A DNA stretch of 64,000 bases from Aquimarina amphilecti (GTDB lineage: Bacteria; Bacteroidota; Bacteroidia; Flavobacteriales; Flavobacteriaceae), in the NCBI RefSeq assembly GCF_900109375.1, contig NZ_FOAB01000005.1:186001-250000 (forward strand), in the 5' to 3' direction. Positions 27,295 through 37,205 of the stretch are shown piece by piece. A model generated the notes under the pieces. The model worked only from the letters and a program-made list of their open reading frames with translations, was not told the origin of the DNA and ran no database searches. The first letter of the stretch is position 1, and the number at the start of each line of letters is the position of its first letter. A program made the position numbers and the translations under genes.

Positions 27295-29211
27295 ATGTTA
27301 AACATACACAACCTTTCAATTTCTTTTGGAGGAGAATATCTTTTCGAAGAAATAGCCTTTAGATTAAATGCAGGAGACAGAGTAGGACTAGTAGGAAAGA
27401 ATGGTGCAGGAAAATCTACTATGCTCAAAATTTTATCCAAAGAACAAGAACCAGATTCTGGTCAAATTGCGATGGATAAGGAGGTGAAAATTGGTTTTTT
27501 AAAGCAGGATATTGATTTTGTTTTGGGTAGAACGGTTCTTGAAGAATCATACGAAGCCTTTACCGAGATTAAAAAGATAGAAAGAGAAATAGATAAAATT
27601 AATACGCAGCTTGCTGAGCGTACAGATTATGAAAGTGAGAGTTATAATCAATTGATAACTGATTTAAGTGACTATACGCATCAATATGAGATTCTAGGAG
27701 GGTATAACTATCAAGGAGAAACAGAAAGAGTATTACAGGGTTTAGGGTTTGTAAGAGAAGATTTTAGCAAATTAACAGATACATTTTCTGGAGGTTGGCG
27801 TATGAGAATTGAATTGGCTAAATTGTTATTACAAAATAATGATGTTCTTTTATTAGATGAGCCTACGAACCATTTAGATATTGAATCTATTATATGGTTA
27901 GAGGGTTTTCTTAAAAACTATGCAGGTGTTGTTGTTATCGTTTCTCATGATAAAATGTTCTTAGATAATGTGACGAATAGAACTATAGAGATTTCGTTAG
28001 GTAGAATCTACGACTATAATAAGCCTTATTCTAAGTATTTAGTACTTCGTAAGGAAATAAGAGATCAACAATTGGCAGCTCAGAAAAATCAATCTAAACA
28101 GATTGAGCAAACTGAAAAACTGATTGAGAAATTTAGAGCAAAAGCTACAAAAGCTTCCATGGCACAATCGCTTATTAAGAAATTAGATAAAGTTGAGCGT
28201 ATTGAAGTAGATGAGGATGATAACGCAGTAATGAATATTAGTTTTCCCATAAGTGTACAGCCAGGAAAAGTAGTTATAGAGGCAGAAAAAGTTGGAAAGA
28301 ATTATGGTGAGAAGGAGATTCTAAAGGATATTAATTTATTGGTGGAGCGTGGCACAAAGACAGCTTTTGTCGGTCAAAATGGACAAGGGAAATCTACTTT
28401 AGCTAAAATTATAATAGATGAGATATCACATATTGGTAATCTTAAGCTCGGTCATAATGTTCAGATTGGATATTTCGCACAGAATCAATCAGAGTATTTG
28501 GATGGTGAATTGACAGTTCATGATACTATGATTAATGCTGCTAACGAGAAAACCCGAAGTAAAGTGAGGGATATGTTAGGAGCATTTTTGTTTAGAGGGG
28601 ATGAAGTAGATAAAAAAGTAAAGGTGCTTTCTGGAGGTGAGCGTAATCGATTAGCTTTGTGTAAAATGCTTCTAGAACCCTTTAACGTATTGGTGATGGA
28701 TGAGCCTACGAATCATTTGGATATTAAATCTAAAAATATTTTAAAAGAAGCTTTAAAAAGTTTTGAAGGTACTTTGATTTTAGTATCTCACGATAGAGAT
28801 TTTTTACAAGGGCTGACCAATACAGTATATGAATTTAAGAATAAAGAGATAAAGGAGTATTTAGGGGATATAGATTATTATTTAGAGCAGAGACGAGTAA
28901 ATGATCTTCGTGATATAGAAAAGAAAGATAAACAAGTTAAATCTATTTCAGATACCAAAGAGACCGCAAAACAATCATATGAGAATCAGAAAAAACTGAA
29001 GTCATTAAATAATAAGCTAAGCAATATTGAGTCTAAGATCAATAAAATAGAAAAAGAAATCAAAGAAATAGATGTAGAATTAGCTATTAATTATGATCAG
29101 ACTATCGCGCAACCTGATTTCTTTGATAAATATCAAGCTAAAAAGGACAATTTAGCTTCTTTGATGGAGAATTGGGAAACATTACAAGAAGAAATTGATA
29201 AATTATCTTAA
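27295..29211 (+). CDS. ABC-F family ATPase (Uup/YdiF type)
   Basis: A 638-residue protein with two ATP-binding cassettes and no membrane segments. Cassette 1 has Walker A GKNGAGKST and signature SGGWRMRIELAK. Cassette 2 has GQNGQGKST and SGGERNRLALCK. Both have DEPTNHLD Walker B motifs. Between them lies the charged ABC-F linker, and a C-terminal coiled coil occupies about 540-635. Family members act on the ribosome. A CATCTTTG -7-like element at 27267-27274 sits just upstream. Confidence 0.92.
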   Translation: MLNIHNLSISFGGEYLFEEIAFRLNAGDRVGLVGKNGAGKSTMLKILSKEQEPDSGQIAMDKEVKIGFLKQDIDFVLGRTVLEESYEAFTEIKKIEREIDKINTQLAERTDYESESYNQLITDLSDYTHQYEILGGYNYQGETERVLQGLGFVREDFSKLTDTFSGGWRMRIELAKLLLQNNDVLLLDEPTNHLDIESIIWLEGFLKNYAGVVVIVSHDKMFLDNVTNRTIEISLGRIYDYNKPYSKYLVLRKEIRDQQLAAQKNQSKQIEQTEKLIEKFRAKATKASMAQSLIKKLDKVERIEVDEDDNAVMNISFPISVQPGKVVIEAEKVGKNYGEKEILKDINLLVERGTKTAFVGQNGQGKSTLAKIIIDEISHIGNLKLGHNVQIGYFAQNQSEYLDGELTVHDTMINAANEKTRSKVRDMLGAFLFRGDEVDKKVKVLSGGERNRLALCKMLLEPFNVLVMDEPTNHLDIKSKNILKEALKSFEGTLILVSHDRDFLQGLTNTVYEFKNKEIKEYLGDIDYYLEQRRVNDLRDIEKKDKQVKSISDTKETAKQSYENQKKLKSLNNKLSNIESKINKIEKEIKEIDVELAINYDQTIAQPDFFDKYQAKKDNLASLMENWETLQEEIDKLS

Positions 29212-29438
29212 TTCCTATTTTAGGGGTATAATTTAAAGAATACTTAAAAATAAAAAGATAAAATTATAGTTCTGATAGTTTAGAGTTGCTTTTTCTGAAT
29301 ATACTTAAAATGATCGCATGTTATCTAAATGTTAAGATAGAATGAACCTTATAATTGATGACAATTTTTGTCGTTTGTATCAGGTACAACTGAATATTTA
29401 TAGATATTTTTGTACTCGTAAATTAAAGAATACAATGT

Positions 29439-29894
29439 ATGAATGATACAAAAGTCATTGATTTAAATGCACATGCGTTATCTTGGATAGGAAAGATTCA
29501 TTATGATTTTGGATTTTTGGTTCAGAAAGCGTTTAGCGAAAATGGATTGGATTTATCAAAAGAACAGTGGAGTGTTTTAAAGCGTTTGAAAGTAAATGAT
29601 GGACAATCACAAAATGATTTAGCTTTTATTACGCATCGTGATAAGACCTCTATGACTAGATTGGTAAATACAATGGAAAGTAAGGATCTTGTGGTTAGGA
29701 AGAGCGATGAGAATGATAGAAGAATTAATCGTATTTTTCTTACGGATTATGGTAAAGAAGTAATAGAAAAAGTAACTCCTATTATGTATGATTTAATACC
29801 GGCTGTACAAGAAACTCTTGACGAAAAGGAAATCGAAAACTTGATTGGCACACTTAAGAAAATAAAAGCTAAAATTGCTGAAATAGCAGATTAA
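29439..29894 (+). CDS. MarR-family transcriptional regulator
   Basis: A 151-residue winged-helix regulator. The recognition region is NDLAFITHRDKTSMTRLVNTME and the wing is DENDRRINRIFLT, both characteristic of MarR. It lies directly before an RND efflux operon, separated by a terminator, and probably controls it or itself. The ligand is unknown. Its 5' flank of 227 bases holds no other gene. Confidence 0.9.
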   Translation: MNDTKVIDLNAHALSWIGKIHYDFGFLVQKAFSENGLDLSKEQWSVLKRLKVNDGQSQNDLAFITHRDKTSMTRLVNTMESKDLVVRKSDENDRRINRIFLTDYGKEVIEKVTPIMYDLIPAVQETLDEKEIENLIGTLKKIKAKIAEIAD

Positions 29895-29920
29895 CATAAA
29901 TTAATCTTAAAGAAAATTAA

Positions 29921-29952
29921 AAAAGGCATCTAAAATTATTAGATGTCTTTTG
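29921..29952 (+). terminator. Terminator after the MarR gene
   Basis: A 13-bp stem (29921-29933 with 29939-29951, one G-T pair) closes a 5-base loop and ends in a T-rich tract. Confidence 0.85.
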
Positions 29953-30060
29953 TGGTTTTATAAGGTGAGTTTTTTTATGAGTTCTTTAACTGCAACACAC
30001 GTTTGTTGTTGATAGTTTTGTGCAGCTTTTCATGTTAGAAGTCTAAACAAATTATTGTAT

Positions 30061-31227
30061 ATGAGAAACGTAATACTTTCTGTTCTTGGATTATTACTAA
30101 TTGCCGGATCTTTATTTGGAGCAAAAATACTTATTGATAGTAAGACTCGAGTAAAACCCAAATCGGCTAAGGTGGTTAAAACTGTGTTTGTAGATACTAT
30201 TAAGAATGGTACAGTGCCGATTAAGATTACTGCTAATGGTAATCTTATTGCAAAAAGACGATTGGAGTTGTTTTCTGAAGTACAAGGAGTTTTTAAAGGA
30301 GGAACTAAACTTTTTAAAACAGGTCAGCAATATCAAAAAGGACAATCATTAATAAAAATTGATGCCTCAGAATATTATGCTTCAGTACAATCTGCTAAGA
30401 GTAATTTGTATAATTTAATTACTTCGATAATGCCAGATTTACGGTTAGATTACCCTGATATATTTGATAAATGGCAAAATTACCTCACTAACTTTGATAT
30501 AAATAAGGTAACTCCAGAGCTACCAGAAACTACTTCCGAAAAAGAAAAGTATTTTATTACAGGTAGAAATATTTACACCACATATTATAATGTTAAAAAT
30601 TTAGAACAGCGATTATCTAAGTATAGAATTTCGGCGCCATTTTCTGGAGTGCTTACTGAGGCATTAGTTACCGAAGGAACTTTAATTCGTCAGGGACAGA
30701 AGTTAGGTGAGTTTATTGATACTAGTGCTTATGAAATTGAAGTTGCTATCGGGAAAGAATATTCAGATCTATTAAAAATAGGAGAATCTGTAGAGCTTTC
30801 AGATCTTAATAAGTCAAAATTTTATACTGGGATTGTTAGTAGAATAAATGGAAGAGTTGATCAAGCTACGCAGACGATTACTACATTCATAGAGGTTAAA
30901 GACTCCTCGCTAAAAGAAGGGATGTATTTAGAAGCGAATCTGAATGCAAGAAAAGCAGAAAATGCGATAGAAATTGATCGCAATTTACTGCAGCAAGGAG
31001 ATAAAATCTTTGTGGTTAGAGATAGTATTTTAGATATGATTGATGTGCAACCGGTTTATTTTTCTGATAAAAAAGTGATTTTAACTGGAGTGCCAAATGG
31101 AGATGTGATCCTAAATAAACCTGTTCCTGGAGCTTATGCAGGAATGTTAGTAAAAATATATAAAGGTAAAGGAAAGAATTCATCAGCTACCGATAATAAA
31201 GTGATTAGTACTAATTCAAAACAGTAG
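30061..31227 (+). CDS. RND efflux periplasmic adaptor (HlyD/AcrA type)
   Basis: A 388-residue membrane-fusion protein. It has an N-terminal membrane anchor (VILSVLGLLLIAGSLFGA), a split lipoyl domain (GVFKGGTKLF ... ISAPFSGVLTEALV), a short coiled coil and a beta-barrel. ATG at 30061 is preferred to the TTG six bases upstream. The RND pump starts 2 bases downstream, and an outer-membrane factor completes the tripartite system. Confidence 0.92.
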   Translation: MRNVILSVLGLLLIAGSLFGAKILIDSKTRVKPKSAKVVKTVFVDTIKNGTVPIKITANGNLIAKRRLELFSEVQGVFKGGTKLFKTGQQYQKGQSLIKIDASEYYASVQSAKSNLYNLITSIMPDLRLDYPDIFDKWQNYLTNFDINKVTPELPETTSEKEKYFITGRNIYTTYYNVKNLEQRLSKYRISAPFSGVLTEALVTEGTLIRQGQKLGEFIDTSAYEIEVAIGKEYSDLLKIGESVELSDLNKSKFYTGIVSRINGRVDQATQTITTFIEVKDSSLKEGMYLEANLNARKAENAIEIDRNLLQQGDKIFVVRDSILDMIDVQPVYFSDKKVILTGVPNGDVILNKPVPGAYAGMLVKIYKGKGKNSSATDNKVISTNSKQ

Positions 31228-31229
31228 TT

Positions 31230-34200
31230 ATGCGTAAAATAATCTCTTATTTTATTAGGTACCACGTTGCCGTTGATGTAATTGTAATTGCTTTTATTGC
31301 TTTCGGAATTTTTGGAGCAATATCACTTAAGTCTTCGTTTTTTCCACTTACTGATTCTAAAAATATTAATATAAGCGTTGTCTATCCAGGAGCTTCTCCA
31401 TTAGAGATAGAAGAAGGTATTATACTTAAAGTAGAAGACAATCTTAAAGGTTTAGAAGGAGTAGAACGTGTTACTTCCACTTCTAGAGAGAATAGTGGAA
31501 ATATTAATGTAGAAATCGAAAAAGGAAAAGATATCGATTTTATGTTGCTCGAAGTTAAAAATGCGGTAGATAGAGTGCCTTCATTTCCAACAGGAATGGA
31601 GCCTATTGTAACCTCTAAACAACAAGCAATTAGGCCTACAATAGATTTCGCAATAAGTGGTACAGATATACCTTTGGTTACTTTAAAACAGATTGCAAGA
31701 CAAATTGAAAATGATCTTAGAGCAATAGATGGTATTTCACAGATTAGTATAAGCGGATATCCAGATGAGGAAATCGAAATTGCTGTAAATGAAAATAATC
31801 TACTAGCATTTAGGCTTAGCTTTAATGAAGTGGCTCAGGCAGTAAGTCAAGCTAATATATTAACTACCGGAGGTACTATTAAGACCAACGCAGAAGAATA
31901 TCTTATACGTGCAAATAATCGATCCTATTATGCCAATGAACTCTCTAACTTAATTATACGTGCAGATGCATCAGGACGTACTATAAGACTTAAAGATGTT
32001 GCTGAAATTAGAGATCGTTTCTCGGAGTCGCCTAATGCCTCATATTTTAATGGAAATCTTTCTGTCAATGTTCAGATAACAAGTACTAATACAGAAGATT
32101 TAATTTCTTCGGCAGAGAAGACTAAAGAATATATAGAAGAATTTAATCAGAAGTATAATAATGTAGAGATTAATGTAATTAGTGATCGTTCTATTACGTT
32201 AGTGCAACGTACCAAATTGCTTACAGAAAATGCAATTATAGGGATGATCCTTGTGCTTATATTTTTGTCATTATTTCTAAATACTCGTTTAGCATTTTGG
32301 GTGGCATTTGGCTTACCAATTGCTTTTTTAGGAATGTTCGTATTAGCGGGATATTTTGATGTAACTATCAATGTTTTATCTCTTTTTGGGATGATTATTG
32401 TCATCGGTATTTTAGTAGATGATGGTATCGTAATTGCAGAAAATATCTATCAACATTATGAAAAAGGTAAAAGCCCAGTTCAGGCAGCAATTGATGGGAC
32501 AATGGAGGTGATTCCTCCGATCGTTTCTGCTATTTTGACAACAATAATTGCTTTTGGTATTTTCCTATTTTTAGACGGACGTATTGGTGATTTCTTTGGA
32601 GAAGTTTCCGTTATAGTGATCCTTACTCTTGGAGTATCGTTGATAGAAGCATTGATTATTCTTCCTGCCCATTTAGCACACTCTAAAGCCCTAAAGGCAG
32701 AAGATAAAAGACCTAAAAGTGGTATTGCTAATTTGTTTTCGAAGTTACGATATGTCAATACTTTTGGGGATAAGATTATGAGATGGCTTCGTGATAACAT
32801 CTATAGCCCTGCGCTTAGTTTTACATTAAAAAATAAGTTTTTCACCTTTTCTATCTTCATTGTAATACTAATATTCACCATAGGAAGTGTTGGTGGAGGA
32901 ATTGTAAGAACTGCATTTTTTCCTCGAATTGCTAGTGATGTAATATCCGTAGACTTAGGGATGCCAAACGGTACCAATGAGAAGATAACGGATTCTATTA
33001 TTTCTATGATAGAAGAAAAAGCGTGGCTTGTAAATAAAGAACTCAGTGAAGAGTTTTTGGTAGGAGAGGATTATGAAGGGAAACAGTTATTCGAAAATAT
33101 AATCAGAAGTGTAAATTCTTCTTCTAATGCATCTTTACGTATTAATATGTTGCCAGGAGAAGAAAGACCTAACTCGGTTAACTCTGGTTTAGTAGCGAAC
33201 AAAATCCGTGAGAAAGTTGGTCCTGTATTTGGTACGGAGCGTTTGATTTTTGGTTCAGGTGGAAATTTTGGAGGAAGTCCAGTTTCTGTTTCATTATTAG
33301 GAAGTAATATACAAGAATTAAAATCCGCAAAAGAGGAATTTAAAACCATATTGGAGAATGATTCTAGACTTAAGGATGTTGCTGATAATGACCCTGCAGG
33401 GATTAAAGAGATTAAATTAGAACTTAAGGAAAGTGCATATGCACTAGGACTTAATCTTAGAGATGTTATGGCGCAGGTACGAGGAGGGTTTTTCGGAATA
33501 CAAGCCCAACGTTTTCAAAGAGGACAAGATGAAATAAGAGTTTGGGTGCGTTATGATAGAGAAAATAGATCCTCTATTCTGGACCTTGATAATATGAGAA
33601 TTTCCACAGCTGCGGGAGAGAGAATACCTTTAAATGAAATAGTTGATTATTCGATTGAAAGAGGAGATGTAGCTGTCAATCATCTTGATGGAAGAAGAGA
33701 GGTTCAGATTTCTGCGGATCTAAAAGATGCTGAAACTACAAGTTCTACAGATATTTTAGATGAAATTAAGAACTCAATTATGCCGGAAATTATTGCAAAA
33801 TACCCTACGGTGACCCCTTCTTACGAAGGACAAAATAGAGAAGCAGGAAAGTTTTTAGGTTCTTTAGGGCCTGTAGGTCTTACTGCATTAGCGTTGATAT
33901 ATATAACTATTGCTTTTACTTTTAGAAGTTACAGTCAACCATTGTTATTGTTATTACTAATTCCGTTGAGCCTTCCGGCAGTGGCGTTTGGACATTGGAT
34001 ACATGGATTTCCTATCAATATATTATCGCTTTTAGGAATTATAGCATTGATCGGTATTATGGTTAATGATGGGTTAGTACTTATAGGTAAGTTTAATAGT
34101 AATCTTAGGGCTGGAATGACTTTCGATAATGCAATTTATGAAGCCGGAAAATCTCGTTTTAGAGCAATTTTTCTTACTTCATTAACGACAATAGCAGGGT

Positions 34201-34454
34201 TAGCTCCTTTAATTTTTGAAGAAAGTCGTCAAGCAAAATTTCTTATTCCTATGGCAATATCTATAGCCTATGGTATTGGTTTTGCAACGGTACTTACATT
34301 GCTAGTATTACCATTGTTTTTATCATTTAGTAATACGTTGAAGGTAGGCGCCAAGTGGTTGTCAACAGGGAATAAAATCACAAAGGAAGAAGTAGAACGC
34401 GCTATAAAAGAACAAAAAGAGGAACATGAAGAGCAACATGAATTACAAGCATAG
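31230..34454 (+). CDS. RND family efflux pump, inner-membrane subunit
   Basis: A 1074-residue transporter of the AcrB/MdtB superfamily with twelve expected membrane helices in two halves and two large periplasmic loops. The proton-relay aspartates are seen in helix 4 (GILVDDGIVIAENI), with the matching helix-10 region GIMVNDGLVL. It exports an unknown substrate using the proton gradient. The 5' end follows the adaptor by 2 bases and the 3' end overlaps the TolC-like gene, so the three are one operon. Confidence 0.95.
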   Translation: MRKIISYFIRYHVAVDVIVIAFIAFGIFGAISLKSSFFPLTDSKNINISVVYPGASPLEIEEGIILKVEDNLKGLEGVERVTSTSRENSGNINVEIEKGKDIDFMLLEVKNAVDRVPSFPTGMEPIVTSKQQAIRPTIDFAISGTDIPLVTLKQIARQIENDLRAIDGISQISISGYPDEEIEIAVNENNLLAFRLSFNEVAQAVSQANILTTGGTIKTNAEEYLIRANNRSYYANELSNLIIRADASGRTIRLKDVAEIRDRFSESPNASYFNGNLSVNVQITSTNTEDLISSAEKTKEYIEEFNQKYNNVEINVISDRSITLVQRTKLLTENAIIGMILVLIFLSLFLNTRLAFWVAFGLPIAFLGMFVLAGYFDVTINVLSLFGMIIVIGILVDDGIVIAENIYQHYEKGKSPVQAAIDGTMEVIPPIVSAILTTIIAFGIFLFLDGRIGDFFGEVSVIVILTLGVSLIEALIILPAHLAHSKALKAEDKRPKSGIANLFSKLRYVNTFGDKIMRWLRDNIYSPALSFTLKNKFFTFSIFIVILIFTIGSVGGGIVRTAFFPRIASDVISVDLGMPNGTNEKITDSIISMIEEKAWLVNKELSEEFLVGEDYEGKQLFENIIRSVNSSSNASLRINMLPGEERPNSVNSGLVANKIREKVGPVFGTERLIFGSGGNFGGSPVSVSLLGSNIQELKSAKEEFKTILENDSRLKDVADNDPAGIKEIKLELKESAYALGLNLRDVMAQVRGGFFGIQAQRFQRGQDEIRVWVRYDRENRSSILDLDNMRISTAAGERIPLNEIVDYSIERGDVAVNHLDGRREVQISADLKDAETTSSTDILDEIKNSIMPEIIAKYPTVTPSYEGQNREAGKFLGSLGPVGLTALALIYITIAFTFRSYSQPLLLLLLIPLSLPAVAFGHWIHGFPINILSLLGIIALIGIMVNDGLVLIGKFNSNLRAGMTFDNAIYEAGKSRFRAIFLTSLTTIAGLAPLIFEESRQAKFLIPMAISIAYGIGFATVLTLLVLPLFLSFSNTLKVGAKWLSTGNKITKEEVERAIKEQKEEHEEQHELQA

Positions 34455-35796
34455 ATACTTAATGAGATTCGTCTTGTTTTTGTTTCTAGTTAGTGGTAAC
34501 GTTTTTGCCCAAAAATTAACAAAACAAGAAGCTATTAGATTAACATTAGAGAACAATTATGGAATTCTAATAGCAACCAATAATATAGATGCCGCAAAGA
34601 ATAATAAAGGGCTATTAAATTCTGGCTATTTGCCTACGCTAGCAGCTAATGCAGGAGCAAATTATCAGGAGACCTCTTCTAATACTTCATTTCCTGGAGC
34701 AATCAATCCTGATACAGGATTGCCTAGAGAAGATATTGAAATTGATGGGGCCGAAACACAGAGATATAATGCATCACTTAATCTTAATTATACATTGTTT
34801 GATGGTTTAGGAAGATATTATAATTATAAAAGGTTAAAAGAGCAATATAACCTAACAGAATTGCAAGCTAGAGAAACGATTGAGAATACTTTATTACAGC
34901 TTTTTTCAGTCTATTATGAGATAGCTAGACTCACCGAGAATGAACAAATTCTCGAAGAAACTCTTCGGATTTCGAAGGAACGCGTAACTAGGTCAACGTA
35001 TCAATTTGAGTATGGTCAAAACACCAAGTTAAATGTATTAAATGCACAAGTAGATGTAGCAAATGATAGTATTAATTTATTGAATACAAAACAACAACTA
35101 TCGAATACTAAACGTGACCTGAATGTAATTGTGGATAGTGAATTAGAAAAACAATTTACGGTAGACACTATAGTAAAATTTATTTCTAGATTAGAAATAG
35201 ATAGTTATTTAGAAAAATCAATAGATAATAATGTGTCTTTATTACAGAATGAAAGTAATATTAGAATTAGCGATTATGATCTAAAAGTTAGTAAATCAGG
35301 ATATTTACCAACTATTGGTCTTACTGGTTCTTATGGTTGGAATGAAAATAGAAACCCCCCATCGGCTTTTTTTCCTGGCAATGTTGCTGACACCTATACT
35401 TTAGCAGGAGGACTGAGTTTGAGTTGGAATCTTTTTGATGGAGGTGGTACTATAACAAGAGTAAAGAATGCTAAAATAGCATTAGATTCACAAGAGCTAG
35501 CAAAGATTCAGGTAGAACAACAGGTTAAGAGGGATATTGCGAATGCCTTAGGGAATTATGATAACCGCCTTAAAGTTTATGAAATACAACAACAAAATGT
35601 AGTTACAAATCAAAATAATTTTGAACGCTCTAATGAGCGATTTAATTTAGGTCAGATCACTTCTATAGAGTTTAGACAAGCACAGATTAATCTGATACAA
35701 GCTCAGACTAATAAGACATTGGCTAAGTATGATGCTAAACTAGCTGAATTACAATTACTGCAGCTTACCGGGCAATTATTGAATATTGATTTTTAG
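34438..35796 (+). CDS. TolC-family outer-membrane efflux protein
   Basis: About 452 residues, with a signal peptide (FVLFLFLVSGNVFAQ) and two outer-membrane-factor repeats (long helices with LNVLNAQVDVAND and ITSIEFRQAQINLIQAQ). It forms the outer-membrane channel for the RND pump. Three in-frame ATGs are possible, at 34426, 34438 and 34462. I chose 34438 because it gives a short basic n-region; it overlaps the pump gene by 17 bases. Confidence 0.92.
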   Translation: MNYKHRYLMRFVLFLFLVSGNVFAQKLTKQEAIRLTLENNYGILIATNNIDAAKNNKGLLNSGYLPTLAANAGANYQETSSNTSFPGAINPDTGLPREDIEIDGAETQRYNASLNLNYTLFDGLGRYYNYKRLKEQYNLTELQARETIENTLLQLFSVYYEIARLTENEQILEETLRISKERVTRSTYQFEYGQNTKLNVLNAQVDVANDSINLLNTKQQLSNTKRDLNVIVDSELEKQFTVDTIVKFISRLEIDSYLEKSIDNNVSLLQNESNIRISDYDLKVSKSGYLPTIGLTGSYGWNENRNPPSAFFPGNVADTYTLAGGLSLSWNLFDGGGTITRVKNAKIALDSQELAKIQVEQQVKRDIANALGNYDNRLKVYEIQQQNVVTNQNNFERSNERFNLGQITSIEFRQAQINLIQAQTNKTLAKYDAKLAELQLLQLTGQLLNIDF

Positions 35797-35873
35797 AGTG
35801 ACTAAAGCTGATAAGAATTCGTTGTGTTTTTAAGTAAATAGTACAAAGTTTCTAAGTTGAAATAAATAATTAT

Positions 35874-36056
35874 ATGTTCGAACATTTTTTTCAATGTCCA
35901 TATTGTTGGGAACAGGTATCAATGTTATTAGATCCATCTGTTTCTTATCAGGTATATGTAGAAGATTGTGAGGTATGTTGCAACCCCATTGAATTACACC
36001 CAAGATTTGAGGATCAAATTTTGGTTTCCTTTGAAGCTCTTGATATAGAGCAGTAA
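35874..36056 (+). CDS. CPXCG-type cysteine-rich small protein
   Basis: A 60-residue protein with two cysteine pairs (QCPYCWE and DCEVCCNP) placed as in the Cys-rich CPXCG family, suggesting one zinc site. It is cytoplasmic and of unknown function. It lies alone between the efflux operon and the signalling operon. Confidence 0.85.
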   Translation: MFEHFFQCPYCWEQVSMLLDPSVSYQVYVEDCEVCCNPIELHPRFEDQILVSFEALDIEQ

Positions 36057-36068
36057 TAACCCTGTTTT

Positions 36069-36160
36069 TCCATTCGTCTACAGTAAACTACCACTCATCG
36101 ATAGTTTAAATGATTCTAACGATGACCAAAGGATTACCTCCTTAAAATTATTGATTTTTA
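36069..36160 (+). promoter_or_regulatory. Candidate LytTR boxes and promoter of the signalling operon
   Basis: Boxes CCATTCGTCTACA (36070), CCACTCATCGATA (36091) and the weaker GATTCTAACGATG (36112) are spaced exactly 21 bp. A -7-like GATTTTTA begins 41 bp after the start of the last box (36153). The first two match the AlgR/LytTR core CCGTTCGTC with one to three changes. The start of the operon lies 43 bases further on, which suggests autoregulation. Confidence 0.5.
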
Positions 36161-36202
36161 CGGTATAAGAGCTACACCCGTAAGCGTAAAATTGATACCT
36201 AA

Positions 36203-36613
36203 ATGAAAAATTTAAAAATCTTATTAATCGAAGACGATGAGATCGAAAGAATGAAGTTTACAAGAGTTCTGCAAAAGAACAACTATACATGTAAACTTCA
36301 AGAAGCAACAAACGGTGAAGAAGCCGTAGAAATTTTAGATGACGATACTAGAACTCCGGATCTTATATTATTGGATTTAAATATGCCAAAAATGAATGGT
36401 ATTGAGTTCTTGAAAAGTTTAAAAAACAACAACAAATTAAAATATATTCCTGTTATAATTTTAAGTACTTCTAACAATCACCAAGATCTGAAAAGATGCT
36501 ATGAAGAGGGGATTGCGGGATATTTAGTGAAACCATTGAAGTACGAAGAGTATGTAGAAAAAATAAAATCATTGATAGAATATTGGGGAAAAAATGAGTT
36601 AATTTCTGTTTGA
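36203..36613 (+). CDS. Single-domain response regulator
   Basis: A 136-residue receiver domain with nothing attached. It has the acidic pocket (IEDDE), the phosphoacceptor aspartate in LILLDLNMP, a conserved T/S (ILSTSN) and the lysine in YLVKPL. Having no output domain, it may act by protein contact or as a phosphate sink. It is the first gene of the H-NOX/FIST/kinase operon, 46 bases before the H-NOX gene. Confidence 0.93.
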   Translation: MKNLKILLIEDDEIERMKFTRVLQKNNYTCKLQEATNGEEAVEILDDDTRTPDLILLDLNMPKMNGIEFLKSLKNNNKLKYIPVIILSTSNNHQDLKRCYEEGIAGYLVKPLKYEEYVEKIKSLIEYWGKNELISV

Positions 36614-36659
36614 ACTACCAGAAAACCCGTAAATTAACTTACCAATTTAATACTATATT

Positions 36660-37205
36660 ATGAAAGGAATTGTTTTTACTGAGTTTTTGCAACTTGTCGA
36701 AGATAAGTTTGGTCTAGAAATGGTAGATCAAATTATCGAAGAATCTAATTTACCATCTAATGGAGTTTATACATCAATAGGAACGTATGAGTTTTCTGAA
36801 ATGTTAAGTCTTATTACTAGTTTAAGTAAAAATACTGACATAAAAACGGATGATCTTCTACTGACGTACGCGGAGCACTTTTTTAGTGTTTTAGCTTCAA
36901 ATTATCCACAATTGATAGAACGCTATACAGATCCGTTGGATATGTTAGAGTCTATAGAAAATCACATTCACGTAGAGGTAAGAAAAATTTACCCTAATGC
37001 TGAACTTCCTACCTTTCAGGTATTAGAAAGAACACCTAATACCTTATCCATGATATACAAATCAAGTCGAGCAATGTATAGCTTTGGGTTAGGTCTAATG
37101 CACAAAACATTTGAACATTTTAACAAAAGGGCTGTTATATCTTATGATAAATTAAAAGATGATGGAACCGAAGTTAAATTTATGATTCAAATGAAAAATG
37201 GGTGA
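36660..37205 (+). CDS. H-NOX heme / nitric-oxide sensor
   Basis: A 181-residue stand-alone H-NOX (heme-NO/oxygen binding) protein of normal length. The proximal heme histidine is H104 in the pattern HxxVxxxYPxAxxPxF. The heme-propionate YxSxR motif is Y133-S135-R137. I see no obvious distal-pocket tyrosine pattern, which favours NO over O2 binding, but that cannot be settled by eye. Its last 8 bases overlap the following histidine kinase gene. Bacterial H-NOX proteins commonly regulate an adjacent kinase. Confidence 0.9.
   Translation: MKGIVFTEFLQLVEDKFGLEMVDQIIEESNLPSNGVYTSIGTYEFSEMLSLITSLSKNTDIKTDDLLLTYAEHFFSVLASNYPQLIERYTDPLDMLESIENHIHVEVRKIYPNAELPTFQVLERTPNTLSMIYKSSRAMYSFGLGLMHKTFEHFNKRAVISYDKLKDDGTEVKFMIQMKNG

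Noticed and set aside
30055..30060. TTG start six bases before the efflux adaptor ATG
   Set aside because: ATG at 30061 gives a normal membrane-anchor start; no reason to prefer TTG.
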